A stretch of DNA of 64,000 nucleotides from Solimonas marina (GCF_012241385.1 NZ_JAAVXB010000001.1:248001-312000), one strand, 5' to 3'. Counted from the first letter of the stretch, positions 1-8,790 are shown. Notes: a model not told the origin generated them from the letters alone. Translations and numbers: made by a program.

Positions 1-813
1 TCGACGCTGGCCGAGTCGTTCGGCGCGATCACCGCCAAGTACCCGAAGCTCGCCAAGACCAACAACCTGTCGCATCTCGGCACGCTGGGAACCGGCAACC
101 ACTTCGTCGAGGTCTGCCTCGACGAGGCGGATGGCGTGTGGTTCATGCTGCACTCGGGCTCGCGCGGCGTTGGCAATGCGATCGGCTCGCTGTTCATCGA
201 GCTGGCCAAGCAGGACATGCGACGCTGGATGATCAATCTGCCGGATCGCGATCTTGCCTATCTGCCGGAAGGCAGCGAGCACTACGCCGACTACGTGCAG
301 GCCGTCGACTGGGCGCAGCGCTACGCGCGCACCAATCGCGCGATCATGATGCAGCACGTGGTCGATGCCGCACGGCGCGTGATCGACAAGCCGTTCGACG
401 CGACCGGCGAAGCGGTCAACTGCCATCACAACTACGTGAGCCGCGAGCGCCACTACGGCGAGGACGTGCTGGTCACGCGCAAGGGCGCGGTCAGCGCCAG
501 AAAGGGCGAGCTCGGCATCATTCCCGGCAGCATGGGGGCGAAGAGCTTCATCGTTCGCGGCCTCGGCAACGACGAGAGCTTTCACAGCTGCAGCCACGGC
601 GCCGGACGCGTGATGAGCCGCACCGAGGCGCGCAAGCGCATCACGCTCGACGCGCACCGCGACGCGACCGCGCACGTCGAATGCCGCAAGGACGCGGCGG
701 TGGTCGACGAGTCGCCGGCCGCCTACAAGCCGATCGAGGCGGTGATGGCGGCGCAGAACGATCTCGTCGAGATCGTCCACACGCTGCGTCAGGTGGTCTG
801 CGTGAAGGGTTGA
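1..813 (+). CDS. rtcB: RtcB RNA ligase, 3' part (5' end outside window)
   Basis: RtcB joins RNA 2',3'-cyclic phosphate or 3'-phosphate ends to 5'-OH ends using GTP and Mn2+, in RNA repair or tRNA splicing. The reading frame is open from base 1 and ends at TGA 811-813, giving 270 residues of a protein that is normally about 400-480 residues long, so the N-terminal third is missing. Family motifs are visible: GTGNHFVEV (metal-ligand His34 of the fragment), HSGSRGVGN (from residue 51), the CHHNYV metal site (His142/His143), and SHGAGR, whose His199 matches the residue that carries the GMP intermediate. rtcA follows directly. The annotated ATG inside this frame at 136 is not a start; homology continues upstream of it. 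Confidence 0.96.
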   Translation, partial: STLAESFGAITAKYPKLAKTNNLSHLGTLGTGNHFVEVCLDEADGVWFMLHSGSRGVGNAIGSLFIELAKQDMRRWMINLPDRDLAYLPEGSEHYADYVQAVDWAQRYARTNRAIMMQHVVDAARRVIDKPFDATGEAVNCHHNYVSRERHYGEDVLVTRKGAVSARKGELGIIPGSMGAKSFIVRGLGNDESFHSCSHGAGRVMSRTEARKRITLDAHRDATAHVECRKDAAVVDESPAAYKPIEAVMAAQNDLVEIVHTLRQVVCVKG

Positions 814-815
814 AC

Positions 816-843
816 GGCGGGGCGCCCAGCCCCGCCACTTTTT
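816..843 (+). terminator. Intrinsic terminator/attenuator between rtcB and rtcA
   Basis: GGCGGGGC (816-823) and GCCCCGCC (829-836) form a perfect 8-bp stem with a 5-nt loop, followed by a run of five T (839-843). It begins 3 bases after the rtcB stop. It would end most rtcB transcripts and leave rtcA as partial read-through. It also argues against a TTG start for rtcA at 842, which would lie in the T tract. Confidence 0.75.
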
Positions 844-868
844 GATTTTCCAGATTCGGGAGGCCGTC

Positions 869-1876
869 GTGCTGGAACTCGACGGCGCCGCCGGCGGTGG
901 CCAACTGCTGCGCAGCGCGCTGACCCTGGCCATGTGTACGGGCCAGGCGTTTCATATTCGCCGCATCCGTAGCGGCCGCTCGAAGCCGGGCTTGATGCGT
1001 CAGCATCTGACGGCGGTCGATGCCGCCGCCGCGATCTGCAGCGCGGACGTCGACGGCGCGGCGCCCGGCGCCACTGCGTTGCGCTTCACGCCCGGCACGA
1101 TCCGCGGCGGCGACTATGCGTTTGCGATCGGCACCGCCGGCTCGACCACGCTGGTGCTGCAGACGGTGCTGCCGGCGCTGCTGTGCGCGAACACGCCATC
1201 GACGATCGATCTGCAGGGCGGCACCCACAATCCGCTGGCGCCGCCGGCGGAATTCCTGCGTGACGCCTATCTGCCGCTGTTACAGCGCATGGGCGCCGAC
1301 GTCGAGCTGGAACTGCAACGCCCCGGTTTCTATCCGGCCGGTGGCGGCGCACTGCGCGCCAGCATTCACCCCTGTCCGCTGCAGCCACTGACGCTGCGCG
1401 AGCGCGGCGCGCTGAGCGGACTGCAGGCGCTGGCCTGGACGTCCGGCATCGCACCCAGCGTCGGCGAACGCGAGCTGGCGATCGTGCAGCGCCGGCTCGG
1501 TCTCGATGCCGCCGATCTGCAACGGCGCACCGTGCAGCCGCCGAGCGGTCCGGGCAATGCCCTGCTGCTGTTCGCGCGCCACGAGGCGGTTTGCGAGGTG
1601 TTCTGCGGCTTCGGCGCGCGGGGCGTCTCCGCCGAAGCCGTCGCCGAACGCACCTGCGAAGCGGTGCGCGACTATCTGTGCGGAAGCGCGGCGGTCGGCG
1701 CCTGCCTGGCCGACCAACTGCTGCTGCCGCTGGCGCTGGCCGGCGGCGGCACGTTCACGACCGCCCGCATCACCGATCACCTGCAGAGCAACGCGCGGCT
1801 GATCGAAAAGTTTCTGCCGGTCGAAATCGACTGGCACGAAAGCGACGGGTGCTGGCAGGTCGACGTCAGGCGCTGA
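869..1876 (+). CDS. rtcA: RNA 3'-terminal phosphate cyclase RtcA
   Basis: RtcA converts RNA 3'-phosphate to 2',3'-cyclic phosphate with ATP, through a covalent His-AMP intermediate, and so can feed ends to RtcB. GTG 869 is chosen because CGGGAGG lies 5-6 bases upstream and the product then begins MLELDGAAGGGQLLRSAL, the normal N-terminus of the family. Length is 335 residues, close to E. coli RtcA (about 340). The catalytic His is His304 in TDHLQSN, at the expected distance from the C-terminus. The frame could be read from TTG 842, but that start sits in the terminator. The 3' end overlaps the convergent esterase gene by 11 bases. Confidence 0.93.
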   Translation: MLELDGAAGGGQLLRSALTLAMCTGQAFHIRRIRSGRSKPGLMRQHLTAVDAAAAICSADVDGAAPGATALRFTPGTIRGGDYAFAIGTAGSTTLVLQTVLPALLCANTPSTIDLQGGTHNPLAPPAEFLRDAYLPLLQRMGADVELELQRPGFYPAGGGALRASIHPCPLQPLTLRERGALSGLQALAWTSGIAPSVGERELAIVQRRLGLDAADLQRRTVQPPSGPGNALLLFARHEAVCEVFCGFGARGVSAEAVAERTCEAVRDYLCGSAAVGACLADQLLLPLALAGGGTFTTARITDHLQSNARLIEKFLPVEIDWHESDGCWQVDVRR

Positions 1877-2573
1877 GCGCTGCGCTGCGGCGCAGCCAGG
1901 CGACGAAGTCGTCGCGCACCGCGGCGTCGATGCCGTGGCCGATCGGATAGCGATGGGCTTCGTGCGGCACGCCCAGCTCGGTCAGCCACTGCCGGGCGCG
2001 TTCGGCCCAGAAGATCGGCAACTTGTCGTCGACCTCGCCGTGCGCGATATAGCCCTGCAGTTGCGCGAGCGCGGCCGGCGCCGCGAGCTGCGCGCGCAAC
2101 TCCGGCAGGATGCGGCCGGACAGGACCGCGAAGCCGGCGACGATCTGCGGCGCGGTCAGCGCGACGCTGGCGCTGATGATGCCACCCTGACTGAAGCCGG
2201 CGACCACGGTTTGCGCCGGGCGCCGATCATGACGCTGCTGCAGATACTCGACGAAACCGATCAGCGTGCGGCGCGCGGCATCGGCCTGTGCGGCGTCGAT
2301 CTGCGGCCCCTGCGCGGTGAACGCGACACGGAACCAGCCGTAGTGGCCGGGCGCCAGCGTCAACGGGCCGCGCGCGAGCACGACGAGCGTGTCGGCGTCG
2401 ACCGCGGCGGCGACAGCGGCGAGGCTCATCTCGTCGGCGCCGACGCCATGGCACAGCACCAGCAACTGCCGGGGCTGCGCCGGCAACGGCAGGCGGTAGC
2501 GCCAGCTCAACCCGGCTTCGGCCGCGGTTTCGAGGGCGCCGATGCCGAAACCGGTGTCGAGCGCGGCGCTCAT
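1866..2573 (-). CDS. Alpha/beta-hydrolase, phospholipase/carboxylesterase family
   Basis: A 235-residue cytosolic serine esterase of the YpfH / acyl-protein-thioesterase-like group. The catalytic triad can be read: nucleophile Ser128 in GFSQGG, acid Asp182 or Asp183 in HGEVDDKLP, and His213 in YPIGHGI. An oxyanion-side LCHGVG motif lies near residue 42. No signal peptide is seen. Its ATG overlaps the stop of the upstream dioxygenase gene by 4 bases (2570-2573), so the two are translationally coupled. The substrate cannot be told from sequence. Confidence 0.88.
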   Translation of the reverse strand: MSAALDTGFGIGALETAAEAGLSWRYRLPLPAQPRQLLVLCHGVGADEMSLAAVAAAVDADTLVVLARGPLTLAPGHYGWFRVAFTAQGPQIDAAQADAARRTLIGFVEYLQQRHDRRPAQTVVAGFSQGGIISASVALTAPQIVAGFAVLSGRILPELRAQLAAPAALAQLQGYIAHGEVDDKLPIFWAERARQWLTELGVPHEAHRYPIGHGIDAAVRDDFVAWLRRSAALSA

Positions 2574-3352
2574 GCGGCCGGCCGCCAGACGTACGAATCC
2601 ATCGACAGGATGCCGTAGGTGACGCCGCCGTCGACCGGCTGCACGACGTCGTTGGCGGCCGCGGCCCCGGCGGCGACCAGCAGCGGCAGGAAGTGCTCCT
2701 CGGTCGGGTGCGCACGTTCGGCCTGTGGCGCGAGCTGGCGATAGTCGGCCAGCGACGCGTCGTCACGGGCGGTCACCGCCTCACGCACCCAGCGCACGAA
2801 GTCGAGCACATAAGGCGCCGGCTGCGGATTGCCGCGGAACTCGTAGAGGTTGTGCGTCATGCTGCCGGACGCGACGATCAGCACGCCTTCGTCGCGCAGC
2901 GACGACAAGGCCCGGCCGAGCGCGTACGCGCTGCGCGTGTCGAGCTGACGCGGCATCGACACCTGAAACACCGGCAGCCTGGCCTCGGGCAGCAGATACA
3001 TCATCGGCACCCAGGCACCGTGGTCGCGGCCGCGCTGTGCGTCGATCGACACCGGAAAACCGGCATCGGTCAGGCGCTGAGCGACGGTCTGCGCCAGCTC
3101 CGGCGCGCCCGGCGCCGTGTACTGCAAGCGATAAAGCGCATCCGGGAAGCCGCCGAAGTCGTGAATGGTCTCCGGTTGGGCGGCCGCCATCACACGCAGA
3201 TCGGGCGTCTGCCAATGCGGCGAAACGACCAGCACCGCCCGCACACCGTCCAGCTCGCGGCCGAGCTTCTCGATCTGCGGGCCCAGCTGGCCGGGTTCGA
3301 TCGCCCAGGTCGGCGCGCCGTGGGAAATGAAGAAGACAGGCGTTCTGCTCAT
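2570..3352 (-). CDS. ygiD: Class III extradiol dioxygenase, 4,5-DOPA dioxygenase family (YgiD-like)
   Basis: A 260-residue LigB/DODA-type ring-opening dioxygenase; E. coli YgiD is about the same size. Metal-binding positions are visible: His11 in FISHGAPTW, His46 in VVSPHWQTP, and a later DHGAWVPM motif that carries the active-site acid/base His. These enzymes open catechols such as DOPA, but the bacterial substrate is usually unknown. The gene sits between a DoxX membrane protein (upstream, after a terminator) and a serine esterase (overlapping downstream). Confidence 0.9.
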   Translation of the reverse strand: MSRTPVFFISHGAPTWAIEPGQLGPQIEKLGRELDGVRAVLVVSPHWQTPDLRVMAAAQPETIHDFGGFPDALYRLQYTAPGAPELAQTVAQRLTDAGFPVSIDAQRGRDHGAWVPMMYLLPEARLPVFQVSMPRQLDTRSAYALGRALSSLRDEGVLIVASGSMTHNLYEFRGNPQPAPYVLDFVRWVREAVTARDDASLADYRQLAPQAERAHPTEEHFLPLLVAAGAAAANDVVQPVDGGVTYGILSMDSYVWRPAA

Positions 3353-3378
3353 GACGAATCTCCGATTCGTGAATGACG

Positions 3379-3403
3379 AAAAGCGGGCGCCGATGGCGCC
3401 CGC
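3379..3403 (-). terminator. Intrinsic terminator after the DoxX gene
   Basis: GCGGGCGCC (3383-3391), loop GAT, and GGCGCCCGC (3395-3403) form a perfect 9-bp stem. On the minus strand it is followed by TTTT. It lies 15 bases past the DoxX stop and so separates that gene from the DODA-type dioxygenase gene. Confidence 0.7.
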
Positions 3404-3417
3404 CGTCGTTCAAGGCT

Positions 3418-3852
3418 TCAGGCCGAGCGCGTCAGCGCGTAGCGACCGCCGCCCAGCAGCGCGGCCAGCACCGCCGCCGCCACCAGGAACAGCGGGTATT
3501 CCCAGCCGCCGTTGGCGTTCGAGAACGTGTAGCCGTTGTGGATGTGCACACTCATCGCGCCCAGCAGGATCGGCAAGGTGGCGATGGCGACCCAGCGCGT
3601 CTGGAAGCCGACGATCAGCGCCAGACCGCCGAGCGCTTCGGCCGGCGCGACGATGTACGCGGTCCAGCCCGGGAAGCCGACCGACGAAAAGAATGCGGCG
3701 GTACCCGGCAGCGTGAAGACGAACAGCTTGATCAAGCCGTGCGTGAGCAAGGTGGCGCCGAGCGTGACGCGCAGCAGCAGCGCGGCGTAGCTGACGAGAT
3801 CGTGTGCGCCGGCGCGCGATGCGGTGGCGGGGGTGGCGGTGATGGTGTTCAT
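3418..3852 (-). CDS. DoxX family membrane protein
   Basis: A 144-residue integral membrane protein with four predicted hydrophobic helices: about residues 18-42 (SYAALLLRVTLGATLLTHGL), 51-75, 82-106, and a C-terminal one around LFLVAAAVLAALLG. The arginine- and glycine-rich first helix and the spacing are typical of DoxX/DoxD and YphA-like proteins, which are poorly characterised and often linked to redox or thiosulfate stress. It is divergent from the LysR gene, with an operator-like palindrome between them, which suggests that the regulator controls it. Confidence 0.85.
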   Translation of the reverse strand: MNTITATPATASRAGAHDLVSYAALLLRVTLGATLLTHGLIKLFVFTLPGTAAFFSSVGFPGWTAYIVAPAEALGGLALIVGFQTRWVAIATLPILLGAMSVHIHNGYTFSNANGGWEYPLFLVAAAVLAALLGGGRYALTRSA

Positions 3853-3921
3853 GTGAATGGCCCTGATGTTCGCTAAGCAGAGGATTTCTGCGATGGGTCC
3901 ACTTTATTGCCAACACGAACT

Positions 3922-3952
3922 ACGATAAATCGCCTATAAGGAGATTTATCGT
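3922..3952. promoter_or_regulatory. Perfect interrupted palindrome, probable LysR operator
   Basis: ACGATAAATC (3922-3931) and GATTTATCGT (3943-3952) are exact reverse complements separated by 11 bases. It ends 21 bases before the LysR start and lies 70 bases upstream of the divergent DoxX start. The long inverted repeat with an 11-base gap is the classic LysR box form. The arms are AT-rich in a high-GC background. Binding by the adjacent regulator is inference. Confidence 0.8.
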
Positions 3953-3973
3953 TCCGATTTTCGAGACAATCTC

Positions 3974-4879
3974 ATGGACAAGGCCCAGCAGATGAGCAGC
4001 TTCGCGGCGGTGGTCGACGCCGGCAGCTTCGTCGCCGCGGCCGAGGCGCTGGGCGTTTCGAAGGCGGCGGTCTCGCGCCATGTCGCCGAGCTGGAGCAAC
4101 GGCTCGGCGTGCGCCTGCTGCACCGGACCACGCGCAAGCTGTCGCTGACCGACGAGGGGCGCCGCTTCTATGCGCGCAGCAAGGAGTTGCTGGCGGCAAT
4201 CGACGAAGCCGAATCGGAACTGGTGCCGCAGCGCGGCGAGCCGCGCGGACTGGTGCGCGTCAACGCGCCGCTGACCTTCGGCATGCTGCACCTGGCACCG
4301 CTCTGGGGCGCGTTCATGGCGCGCCACCCACAGGTCACGCTCGACGTGACGCTGGCCGACCGCACCGTCGATCTGATCGAGGACGGTTACGACCTCGCAG
4401 TGCGCATCACGGCGCGCGAGCGGCTCGCCAACGCAATGCTGGTGGCGCGGCCGCTGGCGACGTCGCGCATCGTCGCCTGCGCGTCGCCCGGCTATCTGCG
4501 CCAATTCGGCACACCGCAAACGCCGGCCGATCTGGCCGCACATCGCATCATCGCCTACAGCTATTGGGCGAGCGGCGACGAATGGGTGTACCGCGGCCCC
4601 GACGGCGACGGCCGCGTCCGCCTGCGGCCGTGCATGCACACCAATAACGGCGACACCTGCCGGCTGGTCGCACTGCAGGATCAGGGCCTGATCCTGCAGC
4701 CGGACTTTCTGGTCGGCGACGACCTCAAGCGCGGCCTGCTGGTCGAGGTGCTGGCCGACTACCGCACGCCGGACATCGAAGTCTTCGCGCTGTATCCGAC
4801 GCGTAAGCACCTGCCGCTGAAAGTGCGGGCGCTGATCGACTTTCTCGCCGAAGCATTCGTGGCACCGACATGGCGTTGA
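3974..4879 (+). CDS. LysR family transcriptional regulator
   Basis: A 301-residue regulator. A winged helix-turn-helix occupies residues 1-60 (SFVAAAEALGVSKAAVSRHV, then LHRTTRKLSLTDEG), and the substrate-binding domain runs from about 88 to 293. ATG 3974 has no strong Shine-Dalgarno but gives the standard family N-terminus. It is divergent from the DoxX-dioxygenase-esterase genes and next to a perfect palindrome, which suggests autoregulation and control of doxX. The inducer is unknown. Confidence 0.93.
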   Translation: MDKAQQMSSFAAVVDAGSFVAAAEALGVSKAAVSRHVAELEQRLGVRLLHRTTRKLSLTDEGRRFYARSKELLAAIDEAESELVPQRGEPRGLVRVNAPLTFGMLHLAPLWGAFMARHPQVTLDVTLADRTVDLIEDGYDLAVRITARERLANAMLVARPLATSRIVACASPGYLRQFGTPQTPADLAAHRIIAYSYWASGDEWVYRGPDGDGRVRLRPCMHTNNGDTCRLVALQDQGLILQPDFLVGDDLKRGLLVEVLADYRTPDIEVFALYPTRKHLPLKVRALIDFLAEAFVAPTWR

Positions 4880-5944
4880 ACCGGCGCCGTTCGGTGTGAT
4901 CACCGCGCGACGACAACATTCAGCGCGAACTCCAGCCCCCACCTCCCCCAACCCCTCCCCCCGCAAGCGGGCGGAGGGGAGTTGCCGCGGTGCGCGCCGG
5001 AGGCGGATGCGGCAAACCGGCGCTCGGTGCGCGCTGCACGAAAAAGCCCTCTCCACCGGCGGGGTGGAGAGGGTTGGGTGAGGCGGGGTGCGCGACGCGC
5101 AGATAGGCTCGGACGCAGCTGCTGCGGATTCAAAGAAAGCCTCGCAAGTCCGCCGTGGATGCTTCGCGGGCGGCGTGCAAATCATACGTCGGCGCGAACC
5201 GCAGCCCCCACCTCCCCCAGCCCCTCCCCCCGCAAGCGGGCGGAGGGGAGTTGCAGCGGTGCGCGCCGGAGGCGGATGCGGCAAACCGGCGCTCGGTGCG
5301 CGCTGCACGAAAAAGCCCTCTCCACCGGCGGGGTGGAGCGGGTTGGGTGAGGCGGGGACTCGACGCACAGATACGCTCGGACGCAGCTGCTGCGGATTCA
5401 AAGAAAGCCTGGCAGGTCCGCCGTGGATGCTTCGCGGGCGGCGTGCAAATCATGCGTCGGCGCGCGCCGCGGCTCCCACCTCCCCCAGCCCCTCCCCCCG
5501 CGGGCGGGCGGAGGGGAGTTGCCGCGGTGCGCGCCGTAGGCGGATGCGGCAAATCCACGCTCGGCGCGCGCTGCACGAAACAGCCCTCTCCACCGGCGGG
5601 GTGGAGAGGGTTTGGGTGAGGCGGGGTGCGCGACGCACAGAGACGCTCGGACGTAGCTACTGCGGATTCAGAGAAAGCCTGGCAGGTCCACCGTGGATGC
5701 TTCGCGGGCGGCGTGCAAATCATGTGTCGGCGCGCGCCGCGGCTCCCACCTCCCCCATCCCCTCCCCCCGCGGGCGGGCGGAGGGGAGTTGCCGCGGTGC
5801 GCGCCGGAGGCGGATGCGGCAAACCCACGCTCGGCGCGCGCTGCACGAAAAAGCCCTCTCCACCGGCGGGGTGGAGAGGGTTGGGTGAGGCGGGGAAACG
5901 CGGCAACGGCCGTTGCCGGGAAATGAGGACCGCGCGCGGACGCC
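4880..5944. repeat. Noncoding array of about 3.6 tandem 269-bp units with hairpins
   Basis: No gene is seen here. The same segment recurs with a period of 268-270 bases: the CCCCTCC/GGAGGGG hairpin is at 4952-4979, 5221-5248, 5489-5516 and 5759-5786. Each unit also holds a second stem, CCCTCTCCACC with GGTGGAGAGGG (first copy 5047-5073), about 95 bases later, followed by a linker containing the phrase GCGGATTCAAAGAAAGCCT. Copies differ by a few percent, and copy 2 breaks one stem base. All frames give Pro/Arg-rich nonsense peptides. The array separates the LysR gene from the convergent CoA-transferase gene. Confidence 0.9.
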
Positions 5945-8482
5945 TTACTGCTTGGCTTCCTTTTCGAGCAGGCTGGCCATGCCCGGCTTCGGCGCCTGAG
6001 CCTGCGTGGCCGCCGGACGCGGCGGCATGCGCGGCATGCCGGCGAAGCCGATCGCGAACTGTTCTTCCATGGTCTTGATCTCGGCCTCGCTGTAACCCAT
6101 GCCGGCGAGAATGCTCTGCGTGTGCTCACCGACGATCAGCGGCCGTCCCTGAATCACGCCCGGCGTATCCGACAGCGAGAACAGCAGGCCGATCTGGTCG
6201 AGCTTGCCAACGTGCGGATGCGGATAGCTCACGACCATCTGCTGCTTCTGGAATTCCGGCACATCGTGCAGCTTGCGCGAGAATTCCGGATCGACGATCT
6301 CGACTGGCACGCCGGCACCATCGAGGCTGGCGAATGCGTCCTTGCCGCTCAGGGCCTTGAGCTTGGCGCCGATCGCGGCGGCCAGCGTCGCATCGTCCTG
6401 GCTGTCGGCGACGCCCAGTGTCTTCAGTAGTGCGGCGCGTGCCGCAGCGGCCGTGGCGACAACACAGATCCAGCCGTCACTGGTTTCGTAGAGGCGGTGC
6501 AGCGCCGAGTAGCCGAGCTGCTGCGCGCCGATGCGCGGACGCGCAAAGCCGCTGCCGTCCGGCTTGGCCACCGCATAGCTGGTGTTGAGCAGCGCGGCGT
6601 TGATGATGGACGTGTCGACGAACTGGCCTTCGCCGGTGCGGTCGCGGTGGTAGATGGCGTTGCAGATCGCAATCGCCGACAAAAAGCCGTTGCCGGTGTC
6701 GCCGAAGCTGGTGAAGCTCCACAGCGGATGGCCGGTGGCGCCGCCTTCGTCGTGGCTCATGCCGCCGTCCTCGAACTGGATGCCGGACAGGCAGGCACCG
6801 GTCTGGTCATTGCCCGGCAGCTTGGCGCGCGCGCCGCGCTCGAAGCCACGCGTGTGGCAGTAGATCAGGTCGGGCTTGATCGCCTTCAGCGATTCGTAAT
6901 CGATCTTCAAACGCTCGGCGGCGTCGTAGCGCATGTTGTGCTGGATCACGTCGGCCTTCCTGACCAGCTCCAGCAGGATCTTCATCGCCCGCGGGTCTTT
7001 CAGGTTCAGCGTGATCGACTGCTTGCCGCGGTTGGCCATGTAGGCGATGTGCACACGGTGCCAGAACAGATCGAACAGACCGTTGATCTTGATGACGGTG
7101 GCACCCAGATCGGACAGCAGCTGCGTACCGAACGGACCGGCGATCGCCAGACCGAGATCGAGCACGACGATGCCGTCCAGCGGCGCCTTGCCCGCCTTTC
7201 CGGCAGCCGGCTTGCCGCTGGCGACGGCCTGCTGCGCGTCGGCGATGATCTTCGCCGCCTCGGCTTTCACCTCGTCGGTATTCGCGCCCGGTGCCACCGC
7301 CGGCGCGCCCGGCTTGCCCGGCGTGGCGCTCATGTTGAAGGCATTGCCGACGGTGCGGATCGTGCCGAGGCCGGGATCGTTCATCTCGGTCACGCAGCCG
7401 TCGGCGAGGAACGCCGGATCGGCCAGCGATGCCTCGATGCTGCGCACCGGCTGCATCGTCATCTCCGCCGTCGCCGCCGCCTCGATCCAGTCCTGAACCG
7501 GGAACTTGGCAACCGCCTCGGCAAGGATGGGCTGGTAGTGCGACATCACCAGGATTTCTTCCGGGCCGGTGCCGAAGCGGTCCGGGTCGTTCTGCACCGT
7601 CAGGTCCGGCGATGCGTTGAGCGTATCGCCCTGCGCCGCCTGCAGGATGAAGCGCGGGTTCGGCACCCAGTTGTGCAGCCAGTGTCCGTCCTTGGCCTGG
7701 AAATGGCCCTTCGACGACTTGGAATTGAGAATCCAGGTATCGAAGCCCGGCACGTCGATCTTCTCGGCGCGCTGCCAGACGCCGGCGGCGCCGGCCAGCG
7801 CGCCCTGCAGCAAGGAGGTTTCGACCCATTGGCCGCGACCGGTGATTTCGCGCGCGCGCAGCGCCGCGGCGATGCCGAGGCTGGCGTTGAAAAACGCGCC
7901 GAGGCTGGGCCATTGCGAGGCGACGAACAACGGGCCTTCGCGCGCCGCGCCCTGCACCCACTCCGGCGGAATCTCCAGATCCGGAAACGGGTCCGGCTCG
8001 CCGTTCATGTGATTGAGCGCGCCTTCCGGCCAGCCGCGCTGCTCGAACATCAGGCCGGTGCGCGCCTGCACCAGCGCGTCGATCGCCGGGCGGCCGCTGT
8101 GCGGATTGTCGCGACCGTAGCCGGTGATCGAGCAGACGATCAGGCGCGGATTGAGCTTGGACAGGCTCGCGTAGTCGAGGCCGAGCTTGGCCGCCTCGCC
8201 GGGCGCACAGGACTCGACGAGGATGTCGGCGCTGCGCGCCAGCGCCAGCAGCACGTCACGATCGTCGGCCTTCGTCAGATCGAGGCAGGCGCTGCGCTTG
8301 CCGCGCTGCCAGACCGTATAGCCGAGCTGCTGCGGCCCCGGTTCATGCCGCGCCGGATCGCCGCCGGGCGGTTCGATCTTGATCACGTCGGCGCCGTTGT
8401 CACCGAGCAGCATCGTCGTCATCGGCCCGGCCACGCCGGACGTGAGATCGAGAACCTTGAGCTTGTCGAGAACGCCAGCCAT
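5945..8482 (-). CDS. Tandem (double-length) CaiB/BaiF family III CoA-transferase
   Basis: 845 residues, about twice the usual family III length of about 400. Half one (residues about 1-400) begins LDKLKVLDLTSGVAGPM and carries the expected catalytic Asp135 in RPAIDALVQARTG. Half two starts again near residue 430 with LDGIVVLDLGLAIAGPFG and ends in an Ala/Gln/Pro-rich tail. The linker (about 395-425) is Ala/Lys-rich. Such enzymes move CoA between carboxylic acids by a ping-pong mechanism through an aspartyl-CoA anhydride. ATG 8482 was chosen because homology starts there; an ATG 15 bases upstream is also possible. Neighbours suggest catabolism of a hydrophobic acid; the substrate is unknown. 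In half two the position matching Asp135 is less clear (NDQTGACLSG). Confidence 0.9.
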   Translation of the reverse strand: MAGVLDKLKVLDLTSGVAGPMTTMLLGDNGADVIKIEPPGGDPARHEPGPQQLGYTVWQRGKRSACLDLTKADDRDVLLALARSADILVESCAPGEAAKLGLDYASLSKLNPRLIVCSITGYGRDNPHSGRPAIDALVQARTGLMFEQRGWPEGALNHMNGEPDPFPDLEIPPEWVQGAAREGPLFVASQWPSLGAFFNASLGIAAALRAREITGRGQWVETSLLQGALAGAAGVWQRAEKIDVPGFDTWILNSKSSKGHFQAKDGHWLHNWVPNPRFILQAAQGDTLNASPDLTVQNDPDRFGTGPEEILVMSHYQPILAEAVAKFPVQDWIEAAATAEMTMQPVRSIEASLADPAFLADGCVTEMNDPGLGTIRTVGNAFNMSATPGKPGAPAVAPGANTDEVKAEAAKIIADAQQAVASGKPAAGKAGKAPLDGIVVLDLGLAIAGPFGTQLLSDLGATVIKINGLFDLFWHRVHIAYMANRGKQSITLNLKDPRAMKILLELVRKADVIQHNMRYDAAERLKIDYESLKAIKPDLIYCHTRGFERGARAKLPGNDQTGACLSGIQFEDGGMSHDEGGATGHPLWSFTSFGDTGNGFLSAIAICNAIYHRDRTGEGQFVDTSIINAALLNTSYAVAKPDGSGFARPRIGAQQLGYSALHRLYETSDGWICVVATAAAARAALLKTLGVADSQDDATLAAAIGAKLKALSGKDAFASLDGAGVPVEIVDPEFSRKLHDVPEFQKQQMVVSYPHPHVGKLDQIGLLFSLSDTPGVIQGRPLIVGEHTQSILAGMGYSEAEIKTMEEQFAIGFAGMPRMPPRPAATQAQAPKPGMASLLEKEAKQ

Positions 8483-8790
8483 CTTGCACCTTTGCATCGT
8501 CGATTTCGCTGGCAGGGTATCGCCCGAATCCGCCGCTGCGATCAGCCGGTTGGACGAGGTTTGGCGAATCGGCGCGATGCGCGCGAGCCGTGAGGCGTGT
8601 CTCGAGACGGCCCTGCGGGCCGACTCGACATGAACGGTTTTTGGGGGCTGCGAGAGGTCGCGGCTGGCGCCACTCCTACAAAAGCTCGTCCGTTGGAGCT
8701 TCGGACTGCGGGGTTGAACGGTCGCGGTTGGCGCGGCGCCTGCAAACGCCCTCCCCCTGCAGGAACGGTGCCAGCCGCGACCGCGCGCGC
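8483..8790. repeat. Intergenic stretch with extragenic palindromes (GTCGCGGC...CTCCTAC type)
   Basis: No gene is seen. Between 8656 and 8782 there are diverged copies of the dispersed palindrome that starts GGTCGCGGCT-GCGCC-CTCCTAC and ends with its inverse (GGTGCCAGCCGCGACC at 8767-8782). The same family recurs at 39881-39940 and 45128-45241. It may end the amidohydrolase transcript. Confidence 0.65.

Noticed and set aside
842-868. TTG 842 as the start of rtcA
   Set aside because: It lies in the T tract of the terminator, while GTG 869 has a good Shine-Dalgarno and matches the family N-terminus.
4932-5900. Array considered as CRISPR
   Set aside because: Units are 269 bases with no short repeat/unique spacer pattern and no cas genes.
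4982-5906. Several overlapping open frames of 120-266 codons in the tandem array
   Set aside because: They arise on both strands because the repeat unit has few stops in GC-rich DNA. Translations are Arg/Pro/Ala-rich and repeat with the unit, with no family resemblance or ribosome-binding site.
6497-8593. 698-codon plus-strand frame opposite the CoA-transferase
   Set aside because: An antisense shadow of a well-supported gene; Arg/His/Gln-rich with no domain.
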